Made by a program: the position numbers and the translations under genes. Source: Cherax quadricarinatus (Eukaryota; Arthropoda; Malacostraca; Decapoda; Parastacidae). From it: a DNA stretch of 64,000 nucleotides. Position 1 is the first letter of the stretch. The number at the start of each line of letters is the position of its first letter. Of this stretch, positions 55,195 through 64,000 are shown in pieces. The notes beneath the pieces are model-generated. The model worked only from the letters and a program-made list of their open reading frames with translations, was not told the DNA's origin and ran no database searches. Where the stretch lies: contig NC_091298.1 in the NCBI RefSeq assembly GCF_038502225.1, positions 27,945,963-28,009,962 on the forward strand, read 5' to 3'.

Positions 55195-56063
55195 TAAATC
55201 AAGCTATGCATCCAATACACATCAAATGGTGAGTCTAATATTCTTTCAAAGTGTGCTGATATTATTTATACCATTTCTACACTAATGCAGTAGTCTGCAT
55301 AACAGTAAATCTTCTATTTTTTGTGAGAATAAAAATTCTAAGTGGAAAGCAAAAGAAATGTAACAGAGGCCTAGGGACATGACTAATGAACAGAGGAAAT
55401 GTTATTTTAGTGCCAGGAATGTCTGTCTTATTTATTCTGGACCCTATTTGGAAATTGGCATCTTTTGAAATTTGTGTGAAATTGGCAAAATTGCCAATTT
55501 TGGACCAGTTTACTGGATAGTTGAAATCAGTAAATGGGTGTTTCTTGTACTCAATCGATAGAAAAAATGTAGCTCTAGCAAAACAGTTATGATTTTTGTC
55601 GACTGGTACATAATAATTGGCCGAAAATAGGGCTCAAAGTGGGTGAAATCACCAGTGCATAAACATCGTCGAGATCACTAACTTCGCGAGAGCATAATTC
55701 CGTAAGTTTTCCATCAAATTTCATATTTTTGGTGTCATTATGATCGGGAAAAGCTTCTCTATTATTTCATAAGATTTTTTTTTTTTTTTTTTTTTTAAAT
55801 TTCTGGCCCTCTTCCCCTTTTCTCTTTCCTTTTCTCCTCTGGGTTGTCTTTCTCTCTTCTGTCTCGTGTTTCTGTTCCTTCTTCATTTATTTCACCACTT
55901 CCCCTTTCACGCACCTCTGTGCGCTTGCTCTCCCTCTGTGGGCACCCAGCTCTCTTGCAGTGCTCCCCTTCCTTTGTATTTGACTGGCTCGTCCTCCTTA
56001 TTCCCCACTTCTACCACTACCACTACTACTACCTCTTCTACTACTACTACTACTACTACTACT

Positions 56064-56194
56064 GATGAAATTAAGACACATGTGCAGCATCTGGTTGTCT
56101 TTGTTGTGGACGTTTCGCCATCCATTGGCCGGCTGGATGGCGAAACGTCTACGATAGGGATGCCCGGGTGTTGCGCATGTGTCTTAATTTCATC
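56064..56194. repeat. 131-bp palindrome made of two class I Penelope tails
   Basis: Arms GATGAAATTAAGACACATGT ... CCATCCA (left) and TGGATGGCGAAACGTCTACG ... ACATGTGTCTTAATTTCATC (right) around TTGGCCGGC. Both tails point outward, as in the 96-bp palindrome at 22082. Here the arms have diverged at several sites (TTTGTTGTGG against CTACGATAGG). Confidence 0.9.
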
Positions 56195-56208
56195 TTGTCG
56201 GTATTATA

Positions 56209-57526
56209 CAGTGGACCCCCGCATAGCGACTTTAATCCGTGCAAGAGGGCTCATTGTTATGCGAAATGATCGGTATGCGAATGAATTTTCCCCATAAGAA
56301 ATAATGGAAATCAAATTAATCCGTGCAAGACTCCCAAAAGTATGAAAAAAAAAATTTTACCACATGAAATATACATTTTCCTACACACAAAGAGAAGGAT
56401 ACATGCACAATAGTAGAGTAGTACATGCACAATATATATTGTGCATGTACTACTCTACTAAATGAAGAATAAATGACTGATGAGACACTGTGTCCTGGGA
56501 GTGCCTTTTCCTCCTGAGTACTGTAGGTCCTGTTTGGCATTTTCTTCCAGAACAGGCCTTATCACACTGTGTATGCCACTACGATTCTTAAATCTCTCAA
56601 ACCAACCTTTGCTGGCTTTAAATTCACCAATATGAGCACTAGTTCCAGGCATTTTTCCCTGTTCACCTGGGTGTTAGTCGACTGGTGTGGGTTGCATCCT
56701 GGGAGACAAGATTAAGGACCCCAATGGAAATAAGTTAGACAGTCTTCGATGACACTGACTTTTTTGGGTTATCCTGGGTGGCAAATCCTCTGGGGTTAAT
56801 TGTTTCTTGGTATTCTCAATAAGCCACACCAACAACGGTGCTACAGCAGCAGCAGCAGCAGCTGACAGTGCTACAGCAGCAGCAGCTGACAGTGCTACAG
56901 CAGCAGCAGCTGACAGTGCTACAGCAGCAGCAGACGATGCTACAGCAGCAACAGACGATGCTACAGCAGCAGCAGCAGCTGACAGTGCTACAGCAGCAGC
57001 AGACGATGCTACAGCAGCAGCAGATGGTACTACAGCAGCAGCAGATGGTACTACAGCAGCAGCAGCAGCAGCTGATGGTGGTACAACAGCAGCAGCAGCT
57101 GTACCACCAACAGTAGCGATCGTTGATTGGGGTTTATTATACAACCTGGCCAGCTCGGAGACACGCACTCCACTTTCATACTTATCAATGATCTTTTTCT
57201 TCATCTCTATAGTAATTCTCACCCTTATTGCTGTAGGGTTGGCACTAGAAGCTTTCTTGGGGCCCATGGTCACTTATTTTGCAGATAAAATCACCAAAAA
57301 CACTGTAATAATACGAAATGTTCCGATTGTATGCTTGGATGTTACCGCGGAGGCTGGCTGGTAAACAATGCCACCGGCGGCACATGTGAGGCTGGCTAAG
57401 GGCGCACATTGGACGTGTCTCGGACGAAGAGCGGTGAGTGGGTTTTTGAGCGGTATGCGAGGCAAAATTTTTGCGATAAAAGCGAGCGGTATGCGGATTG
57501 AACGTATGGTATGCGGGGGACCACTG
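56209..57526 (-). mobile_element. Tigger-type element B
   Basis: Ends CAGTGGACCCCCGCAT (56209) and ATGCGGGGGACCACTG (ending 57526) match at 15 of 16 positions as inverted repeats, and TA flanks both sides (56207-56208, 57527-57528). It is 1,318 bp and internally deleted. It codes for the N-terminal part of a transposase with an expanded trinucleotide tract. Inserted into the Penelope-related fragment. Confidence 0.93.
56458..57273 (-). pseudogene. Tigger transposase N-terminal part with polyalanine expansion
   Basis: It starts MTMGPKKASSANPTAIRVRI, then MKKKIIDKYESGVRVSELAR and LYNKPQSTIATV (first CENP-B-type helix-turn-helix). From 57115 to 56838 a (GCT)n-rich stretch (CAG on the plus strand) codes for about 90 residues of Ala with Val/Ser breaks. 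Then APLLVWLIENTKKQLTPEDL resumes a transposase-like text. A stop at 56674 is followed by HIGEFKASKGWFERFKNRSG (second helix-turn-helix). No DDE domain is present. The repeat lies exactly between two DNA-binding parts. Confidence 0.85.
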
Positions 57527-57611
57527 TATACCATTCTTGTACTACTACTACTACCACCACCACCTCTTCCTGCCTATATATAGCCGTCCTGCCCCACTTC
57601 TGGTTAGTGTG

Positions 57612-57655
57612 ACTTTGTAAATGGTCCAAGTCGGACCGAAACGTCGTCGTAAGCT
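57612..57655 (+). ncRNA. Hammerhead-like remnant of a Penelope 3' region
   Basis: ATGGTCCAAGTCGGACCGAA gives stem II GGTCC/GGACC, then GAAACGTC and GTCG. The upstream core (TTGTAAA) no longer fits CUGANGA. The trailing GTTATTTGTGTATTGTTCCA is unlike the other tails, so this is a separate Penelope lineage. Confidence 0.4.
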
Positions 57656-57750
57656 TCTCTCTTTTATGTGCGGGTTATTTGTGTATTGTTCCAGTCACGG
57701 TATTGTGCCTTTTTTGTTATTTAGGAGAGGGCCTGCCGACCCTGAAAGGG

Positions 57751-58060
57751 TTAATTCTTTCAATAATACCTACCATACACCTTTCCAGGTATACACAACA
57801 GGCTTTTTTCCCTATAATTTCATGCACTTTTATTCCCCTTTCCTTCATACAAAGGAATTATGCACATGCACTGCCAATCCTTAGGTATCTTCCACCCTTT
57901 CATACATTTATTGAACAAGTGCACCAAATGCTTTTAACATTTCTGTCTTTATCCCATCAATCCCAGGTGCTTTAGCCCCTTTCAATTTGCTCGCTGCCAC
58001 ACCCATGTCCCACACACACATCTAGCTCTTCCTCACTCCTAAAAGATGCTATACCTTCCT
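57751..58060 (-). pseudogene. RTE-family relic, part 2
   Basis: The plus strand TTAATTCTTTCAATAATACC, ACCATACACCTTTCCAGGTA, CATACAAAGGAATTATGCAC and TTTTAACATTTCTGTCTTTA align with 3645-3890 of the RTE element. Its own TTAA at the homologous place (TCTTAATTC, 3647-3655) is where the piggyBac-type element is inserted in the relic. Confidence 0.8.
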
Positions 58061-58690
58061 GGCCTCCTTTCCACAGCATGTGTGTAAAGAACCTAGAATA
58101 ACCCCAAAAAGTCTGAGTGTGTGACTTATTTCCATTGGGGTCCTGCCTTCCCGCCTGCCTGCTACACTCCTTGCCTTCCTCTTATACTCCCTGCTACACC
58201 CTGCCTCCCTATTACACTCCCTGCTACACCCTGCCTCCCTACTACACTCCCTGCCTGTCTGCTACACCTCTCCCTCCATGCTACACTCCCTGTTTCCCTG
58301 CTACACTCCTTGCCTCCCTGCTGAACTCCCTTCCTCCATGCTACACTCCCTGGCCTCCCTTCCACAGCATGTGTGTAAAGAACCTAGAATAACCCCAAAA
58401 AAGTCAAAGAGTGTGACTTATTTCCACTGGGGTCCTGCCTCCCCTCTACACTCTCTGCTACCCTCCCTCCCTACTACACTCCCTGCCTGCCTGCTACACT
58501 CCCTGGCCTCCCTTCCAACCCAAAAAAGTCAGAGAGTGTGACTTATTTTCATTGGGGTCCTGCCTCCCTGCCTGTCTGCTACACTCCCTGCCTTCCTCCT
58601 ATACTTCCTGCTACACCCTGCCTCCCTACTACACTCCCTGCCTGTCTGCTACACTCCCTGGTAAACTCCCTTTTGCAACATTATCTTCTT
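58061..58690. repeat. Irregular repeat cluster derived from Tigger sequence
   Basis: Three copies of a block containing AACCCCAAAAAAGTCAAAGA or similar and GTGTGACTTATTTCCATTGG plus GGTCCTGCCT (near 58095, 58390 and 58520). They are separated by 10-15-bp units of the type CCTGCTACACTC. The block matches, in reverse, 56700-56785 of Tigger B (CCCAATGGAAATAAGTTAGA, TTTTTTGGGTTATCCTGG). Frames across it code only Cys/Thr/Pro repeats. Confidence 0.75.
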
Positions 58691-58934
58691 TGATTTCTAC
58701 TCTCTTTGCCAGGATGGAAGCGACTGTTGATTTGGATTTCCCATAGATCCTGGCAAGTTCTAGCACTTAAACACCACTCTCAGACTTTTTCAACAACTTC
58801 TTTCTTAAATTCCATTGTTTTTTTCACTTTCTACACAAAAGGAACTTTACTAGGAACTTTCTTTGGACCCATGGTTTCTTATTTCACAGTTGCACTCAAT
58901 CAATAACCACAAAAATCAATGGATTACAATGAAC
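58691..58934 (-). pseudogene. Tigger transposase N-terminal fragment, element C
   Basis: The minus strand from 58873 reads MGPKKVPSKVPFV, a stop, then KVKKTMEFKKEVVEKV, and after a frameshift ARIYGKSKSTVAS-like residues: the start and first helix-turn-helix of a Tigger. Its upstream leader (58874-58934) matches 54921-54960 of Tigger A. It meets element D head to head at about 58934. Confidence 0.75.
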
Positions 58935-60020
58935 CCCCGCGTTTTAGCGGCTGCAACATTCGTGAAATCCGACATTCGGCAACATTTTTCAGCAAAACAT
59001 AGCCTCATGGTTCCTGATTGGCCTTGTGATTCGGTGACCATCTGATACACATCCAGCATCAGCACGCACACAAAGCCAGTCTCCTGCAGCATTCACACTC
59101 AGTGTACCATTGTTGATCAGCAAGTGACCATCATCGCATGCATTCATACCCCCCATTTCGTAACATTCCATTCTTTCTTGTGCTTCCAACTGCTAAATAA
59201 GTCACCATGGGCCCAAAGAAAGCTAGTGCCAGCCCTTTGCTAAAGAAAGTGAGAAACACAATCGAATTAAATAAAGAAATCATTGAAAAATATGAAAGTG
59301 GAGTGTGTGTTTCAGAGCTTGCCAGGACGTATGGCAAACCCCATTCAACCATCACTTCGATCGTGGCGAAGGGAAAGGAAATCAAGGAAGCTGTTGTTGC
59401 AAAAGGGGTAGATATGCTGACAAAAAAAAAGAGATCGCAAATCCTTTAACAAGTGGAGAGGCTACTGTTGGTGTGGATTACCCAAAAACGGGTAGCAGGA
59501 AATAGTGTTATGCAATCGGTCATTTGTGAAAAGGCAAGGCAGTTGCATGACGATCTCGTAAAGAAAATGCCTGCAACGAGCGCTGATGTTTGTGATTTTA
59601 AGGCCAGCAAAGGCTGGTTTGAGAGATTTAAGAAGTGGAGTGGCATACACAGTGTGGTAAGGCATTGCGAGGCTGCGAGTGCTCAGAAAAGCGGCTGAAA
59701 AATATGTTCAGGGGTTCAAGGGGTACTTAGAGATTGAACAATTCAAACCCCAACAAGTGTTCAATTGTGACGAAACAGGCCTGTTTTGGAAGAAAATGCC
59801 AAAGAGGACCTACATCATGCAGAAAGAAATGGTACTGCCAGGGCACAAGCCTATGAAAGACAGGCTAATTCTTGTGTTTTGTAGTAATGCTAGTGGGGAT
59901 TTCAAAGTGAAGCCTTTACTGGTGTATCACTCTGAAAATCCCAGTGTGTTCAAGAAAAACAGCGTTGCCAAGGCTAATTTCTGTGTAATGTGGAAGGCTA
60001 ACAGTAAGGCATGCATGGGT
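58935..60020 (+). pseudogene. Tigger-type element D: leader, helix-turn-helix and DDE start, frameshifted, cut by a LINE
   Basis: The left end CAATGAACCCCCGCG (58935) is a decayed terminal repeat. The ORF starts at 59207: MGPKKASASPLLKKVRNTIE, KYESGVCVSELARTYGKPHS (first helix-turn-helix), then an indel near 59430. It continues RLLLVWITQKRVAG, ICEKARQLHDDLVKKMPATS and FKASKGWFERFKKWSGIHSV (second helix-turn-helix). Another shift near 59670 leads to KYVQGFKGYLEIEQFKPQQV, FNCDETGLFWKKMPKRTYI (first catalytic Asp of DDE) and DRLILVFCSNASGDFKVKPL. It is interrupted at about 60020 by I-type copy C, so the other two acidic residues are absent. Confidence 0.9.
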
Positions 60021-63000
60021 CATTATTATTATAATCAAAAAGAAGCGCTAAGCCACAAGGGCTATACAGAGCTGCAGGGTAGGGAAGGAAGCGAGGGTAT
60101 TGGATGGCAGAAGGGAGGAGGGATGATCAGTAGGTTACAGAAAACAGCGGGGCAGGGGATAGTACGGGGGTAGAGGGTAGCAAGAGATTGAAGTAGAAAG
60201 GGCTGAAGGTATCAGAATTTGTGAAGTAAGTCAGTTGTTGTCAAAAAGTCAATGAGAGAGTCTGGATGAAAGGTGGGTCCATCAGCGAGAAGGGAAGGTA
60301 AAGAGAGAGCAGCAGAGTGAAGACGACGACGGAGGTAAATTCTGAGTGCTCGTTGATAAAGTGGGCAGTCCAACAGAATGTGGCTGACTGATAATGGAAC
60401 TTGGCAATTCTCACAGAGAGGAGCAGGGCACCTCTCCATGAGATATCCATGAGTAAGACGAGTATGGCCAATGCGAAGACGGGAGAGAGTAGTCTCCCAA
60501 CCTCGACACTGGTGATAAGAAGACGGCCAGTAACCTATACTCGGTTTAATAGATTGAAGTTTGTTGCCGAGCATAGTAGACCAACGTTGTTGCCAACGGG
60601 TGTGAAGTTAGGAAGATATTGCAGCAAAATAGTCCGTAAATGGAATACCTCTACATGAAACTGGTAGGTCATGTACTGCTGACCGCGCAGCAGTGTCTGC
60701 CTGTTCATTGCCCTGTACGTCAACATAACCAGGGACCCAACAAAAAACAATATCTTTATGCTTGGTAAAGATGCAGCGTAGCCAAAGTTGGATACGGAGG
60801 ACTAAGGGGTGAGGTGTGTCAAATTTCTGTATAGCCTGTAAAGCACTAAGGGAGTCTGAGACAACCACAAATGATGACACAGGCATAGATGCAATACGGA
60901 TAAGTGCTGTAAGGATGGCATACAATTCAGCAGTAAAAATACTAGCCGAAGATAGTAAATGCCCTTGTACGACGCTGTCCGGAAACACTGCTGCGAATCC
61001 TACGCCGTCAGAAGACTTAGAGCCATCTGTGTACACAGCAATGGCATGAGAAAGAGTGAAAGTGGTCAAGAAAAAGAGAGCGGGAAGCGACCGTAGACAG
61101 TGGGGCTTTCGAGCAAGGGAGAGAGAAATAACAGACTCGAACAGCTGGAACTTCCCAGGGGGGTAGGGAAAAGTGAGATGCTACATGTACATAGAAAGGT
61201 GGTAATTGAATAGAAGACAAGAGCGAATGAAGGAGTAAACAGGGGCGGCGAACAAATAAAGAATGTCTACTAATATCAGTGACCATTCTATAAATGGAAG
61301 GATTGCGGAGATCATGAGAGCGTACATAGTAGCGAAGGCAATGGGCATCATGGCGATCGGATAAGGATGGAACGTTCGCTTCTGCATAGAGGCTCTCGAC
61401 AGGGGAAGAGCGAAAAGCACAAAGGCATAAACGTAATCCTTGGTGATGAATAGGGTTAAGGCTAGAGAGAGTAGCAGAAGATGCCGCTGAATAGATCTGG
61501 TCACCATAATCAAGTTTCGATAAAATAAGGGTGGAATGTAGGCGAAGGAGGGTTCGACGATCAGCTCCCCATGAAAGATGAGCAAGGGTTTTAAGAAGGT
61601 TCAGCCGGCTGTGACAAGTTGCCTTCAGAGAGGTAATGTGAGGTTTCCAGGATAACCTACGATCAAAGAGGAGGCCCAGAAACTTGACTGTATCACGTTC
61701 AGGGATACGGGAGCCATAGAGGTGCAAAGAATGATCGGAGATGACAGAGCGTCTAGTGAAAGTAATTTGGTGGGTTTTAGTGCTGGAAAATTTAAAACCA
61801 CGTGTGGTGGCCCAATTGGAAACACGGTCGACTGCATGCTGGAGAGAAACTGTAATAAGGTGACAGTCAGCGCCTGCACAGGCAATAGCGAAGTCATCAA
61901 CATAGAGTGATGACCAAATATTTGATGGAAGACTAGAGGCCAAATCATTAATAGCAAGGAGAAAAAGTGTTGTGCTCAGAACACATCCCTGGGGAACACC
62001 TTCAGCTTGGATAAAGTCCGGGGAGAGCACATTATTAACCCGAACACGGAAATGCCTGTCAGTTAAAAAGTTCTTAAGGAAGGATGGTAGATTGCCTCGA
62101 AGGCCTAAGGAGTGGGCTTGGGCTAAAATATTATACCTCCAAGTTGTGTCATATGCCTTCTCAAGGTCAAAAAATATGGCAATAACTGAGTGGTTATTCG
62201 CAAAGGCATTACGGACATATGTATCCAAGCGTAGTAAGGGGTCTATGGTAGAACGTCCCTTACGAAAGCCATATTGATGAGTGGAGAGACTGTTGTGTGT
62301 CTCTAAATACCACACTAAATGTCTATTTACTAGGCGTTCCATCACTTTGCAAACTGCACTGGTAAGAGCAATGGAACGATAGTGGGAGGTTTCATGTCCC
62401 GTAGTGCCTGGTTTGCGGAAAGGGAGAACAATGGCAGATTTCCACAGCAGTGGAAGAACTCCTTGTGACCAAATAAGATTGTAAATTCATAATAGGACTG
62501 CAAGGGCTGACTGATGTAAATGTTGTAGCATACGAATATGAATGTCGTCGGGCCCAGCTGCCGATGATCGGCAAGCTGAGAGTGTTGCCTCCAGTTCTTG
62601 AAGTGTAAAAGGCACATTATACTGTTCTTCTCTGAGAGAAGAAAAGTCCAAGGGTGCTAACTCTCTGGCAGACTTTGAGGAAAGAAATGAGGGGCATAGA
62701 TGATTGCCAATTTCATTGGCAACATCTAGTGGGTTTGCTATATCAACACCGGCAACCCGCAGAACAGGAGCCGGGTCAGGAGAATATTTACCACTCAGTT
62801 TTCGTACTTTTTTTCCAGACTGCACTCATAGAGGAAGCAGAGGTGATGGTGGAGACATAATCTCGCCAGCAAGTGCGTTTAGCGTCACGGATGACACGGC
62901 GAGCGATCGCACACTTCTGCTTAAAATCAAGAAGTCTCTCTGTGGTTCTATTGTACCGGTACCTGCCCCATGCAGTGCGTTTCAAACGTACTGTATGAGC

Positions 63001-64000
63001 ACAAGCAGGAGACCACCAAGGCACGCATTTCTGAGAATGCCTGCCCGAAGTTTGGGGTATAGAATGAGAAGCTGCTGTTAAAACGGAGGACGAGAAGAGG
63101 TGTAAAAGCTCATCGATGGAGGACGAAGAAGGAACCTCTCTAAAAACAGTTAGGTGTGAGTAAAGGTTCCAATTTGCCTGATCAAATTGCCAGCATGGGA
63201 TGCGAAGAGGTGGTGAATATGAAGGGGAAGTAAGAATGATTGGGAAATGATCGCTCTCATGTAAGTCCGGAAGAACAGACCAAGTGAAGTCTAATGCGGC
63301 GGAGGAAGAGCAGACTGAGAGATCGATGCAAGAGAGAGTGTGAGTCCGAGGATCAAAATGGGTGTGAGTACCTGTATTTAAAACATGGAGGGGGTGGGTG
63401 GCAAGAAAAGCCTCTAACTGAATGCCACGGGAATCACAGTGAGACCCCCCCCCCCCCAGAGGAAATGGTGGGCATTAAAATCACCAAGTAACAGAATCGG
63501 TGGTGGTAATGACGAAACAAGAAAGGCAATATCCGGAATAGATAATGCCCGAGAAGGAGAGAGATATAAAGAACAGAGCGTATACCACCTGTGCAAGTGG
63601 ATACAGGCTGCTGTGTAATGCAGCGAAGTACGAACAAATAGCTGATGGTACGGAATATCAGTGCGTAGAAGAAGGACACTTTCATTAAAGGTCCCATCAG
63701 GAAAAGTATCTGAGGAATACAATAAATTATAGCCTGAGATGGGAGAGATAACAGCAGAGTGTAATTTTGGTTCCTGTAAGCAATCATCAACAGGGGAAAA
63801 CTGGGAGAGTAACATCTGAAGCTCACCCCGATTACCCCTGAGGCCGCGTATATTCCACTGTAAATAGGTCATGATTGGCAATGATAAAGATACCTGAAAT
63901 CCGCAGGTAAGGGTTCCTACGTACTAGAGGGGTTAGAAAAGTCCACATGCGGAGGCAGTGGAAAACGTTCAAGCAGCGAAGGAACGGTGCGCTGTGAAGA
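60021..64000 (-). mobile_element. I-type non-LTR retrotransposon, copy C, running off the window
   Basis: From the right edge: the end of ORF1 (64000-63905, matching 33740-33655 of copy A), ORF2 (63881-60212) and a 3' UTR of about 190 bp ending in TTGATTATAATAATAA on the element strand (plus strand 60021-60034). A TAA-type tail is usual for I elements. It lies inside Tigger D. This is the most complete ORF2 of the family here. Confidence 0.88.
60212..63881 (-). pseudogene. I-type LINE ORF2: endonuclease, RT, RNase H and C-terminal Cys/His motif, frameshifted
   Basis: Endonuclease (63881-63200): MPIMTYLQWNIRGLRGNRGE, FPDGTFNESVLLLR and LLLLGDFNAHHFLWG (GDFN). A poly-C run at 63447-63459 breaks the frame after it. 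Linker and RT (63024-61200): PDDIHIRMLQHLHQSALA, YGFRKGRSTIDPLLRLDTYV, FFDLEKAYDTTWRYNIL, GVPQGCVLSTTLFLLAINDL and LYVDDFAIACAGADC. RNase H (61069-60640): VYTDGSKSSDGVGF, FTAELYAIL, VVSDSLSALQAI and GNEQADTAARSAV carry all four acidic residues. C-terminus: CPAPLCENCQVPLSVSHILL with DCP. Frame changes occur near 63450, 62800, 62480, 62345, 61040 and 60600. Lightly damaged overall. Confidence 0.9.

Larger units (their letters stand above)
55801..57722 (+). mobile_element. Penelope-related fragment with (ACT)n, split by Tigger B
   Basis: A pyrimidine-rich body, (ACT/ACC)n at 56013-56063, a class I palindrome (56064-56194) and CTTGTCGGTATTA, then Tigger B, then TACCATTCTTGTACTACTAC (57527-57546). 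It ends with a second Penelope 3' region (57547-57722) that has a hammerhead-like remnant. Taking Tigger B and one TA out restores GTATTATACCATTCTTG, which matches the class I string seen at 15609-15630 and 20266-20290. Confidence 0.72.
53646..57750. mobile_element. piggyBac-type element with TTAA target, carrying nested insertions
   Basis: Ends CCCTTTCAGGGTTGGTGCTG (53646) and GCCTGCCGACCCTGAAAGGG (57731-57750) are inverted repeats (12-13 of the first 15 bp match). They are bordered by CTAA (53642-53645, one change) and TTAA (57751-57754). TTAA duplications and CCCT-type ends are piggyBac hallmarks. No transposase is encoded by the outer sequence, so it is non-autonomous. Inside lie Tigger A, a poly-T stretch (55771-55796), and a Penelope-related fragment that holds Tigger B. 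The remaining own sequence (53666-54019, 55197-55800) has no ORF. Confidence 0.72.

Overview
This window looks like intergenic DNA from a large, repeat-rich animal genome. I infer a decapod crustacean (crayfish-like) from the overall mix: intact CR1, RTE, I-type and Tx1-like LINEs, Penelope-like elements with hammerhead-like tails, Tigger and piggyBac DNA transposons, and long TA, CT and CA microsatellites. No search was run, so the taxon is an inference. I recognise no host gene, no rRNA and no functional tRNA. Nearly every long open frame belongs to a mobile element or to a tandem repeat.

Layout. 1-2.1 kb: the 5' part of a LINE with CCCH fingers and an endonuclease (minus), an I-type RT fragment (plus) and a tRNA-derived SINE head. 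2.1-4.7 kb: an RTE-type LINE with a 671-codon open frame (minus), between TA microsatellites. 4.7-10.6 kb: a Tx1-like LINE with ORF1 and a frameshifted ORF2 (minus). 10.6-12.7 kb: the 5' end and gag of a Ty3/gypsy-like element. 12.9-21.0 kb: a CR1 element (plus) split by a 5-kb Penelope-related insertion that itself contains a nearly complete CR1 (minus; ORF1 is an SGNH esterase, ORF2 is 978 aa). 21-23.6 kb: two RT relics around two large palindromes. 23.8-28.8 kb: a CT tract, a 21-bp minisatellite and a 4.2-kb array of a 26-bp unit. 29.6-31.1 kb: Penelope and I-type fragments and non-autonomous Penelope units. 31.1-36.3 kb: I-type LINE copy A (minus). 36.3-39.4 kb: CR1 fragments, paired Penelope units and a LINE with a two-knuckle ORF1. 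39.5-43.0 kb: CR1 (plus). 43.0-45.5 kb: a Penelope-like element with an intact RT/GIY-YIG frame (minus) and an inverted duplication at its 5' end. 45.6-48.9 kb: a diverged CR1 joined to I-type copy B. 48.9-53.4 kb: AT-rich sequence with no recognisable gene. 53.4-60.0 kb: an old RTE relic split at a TTAA by a piggyBac-type element that holds two Tiggers and a Penelope fragment, followed by a minisatellite and two more Tiggers. 60.0-64.0 kb: I-type copy C (minus), running off the window.

The most interesting system is a family of Penelope-related units, some with an RT/GIY-YIG ORF and many without. Their ends carry a hammerhead-ribozyme-like core whose stem I covaries between subfamilies. Its stem III is only the self-complementary ACGU, which suggests that it acts as a dimer. 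Several copies are joined as perfect or near-perfect palindromes, and one palindrome is centred exactly on that ACGT.
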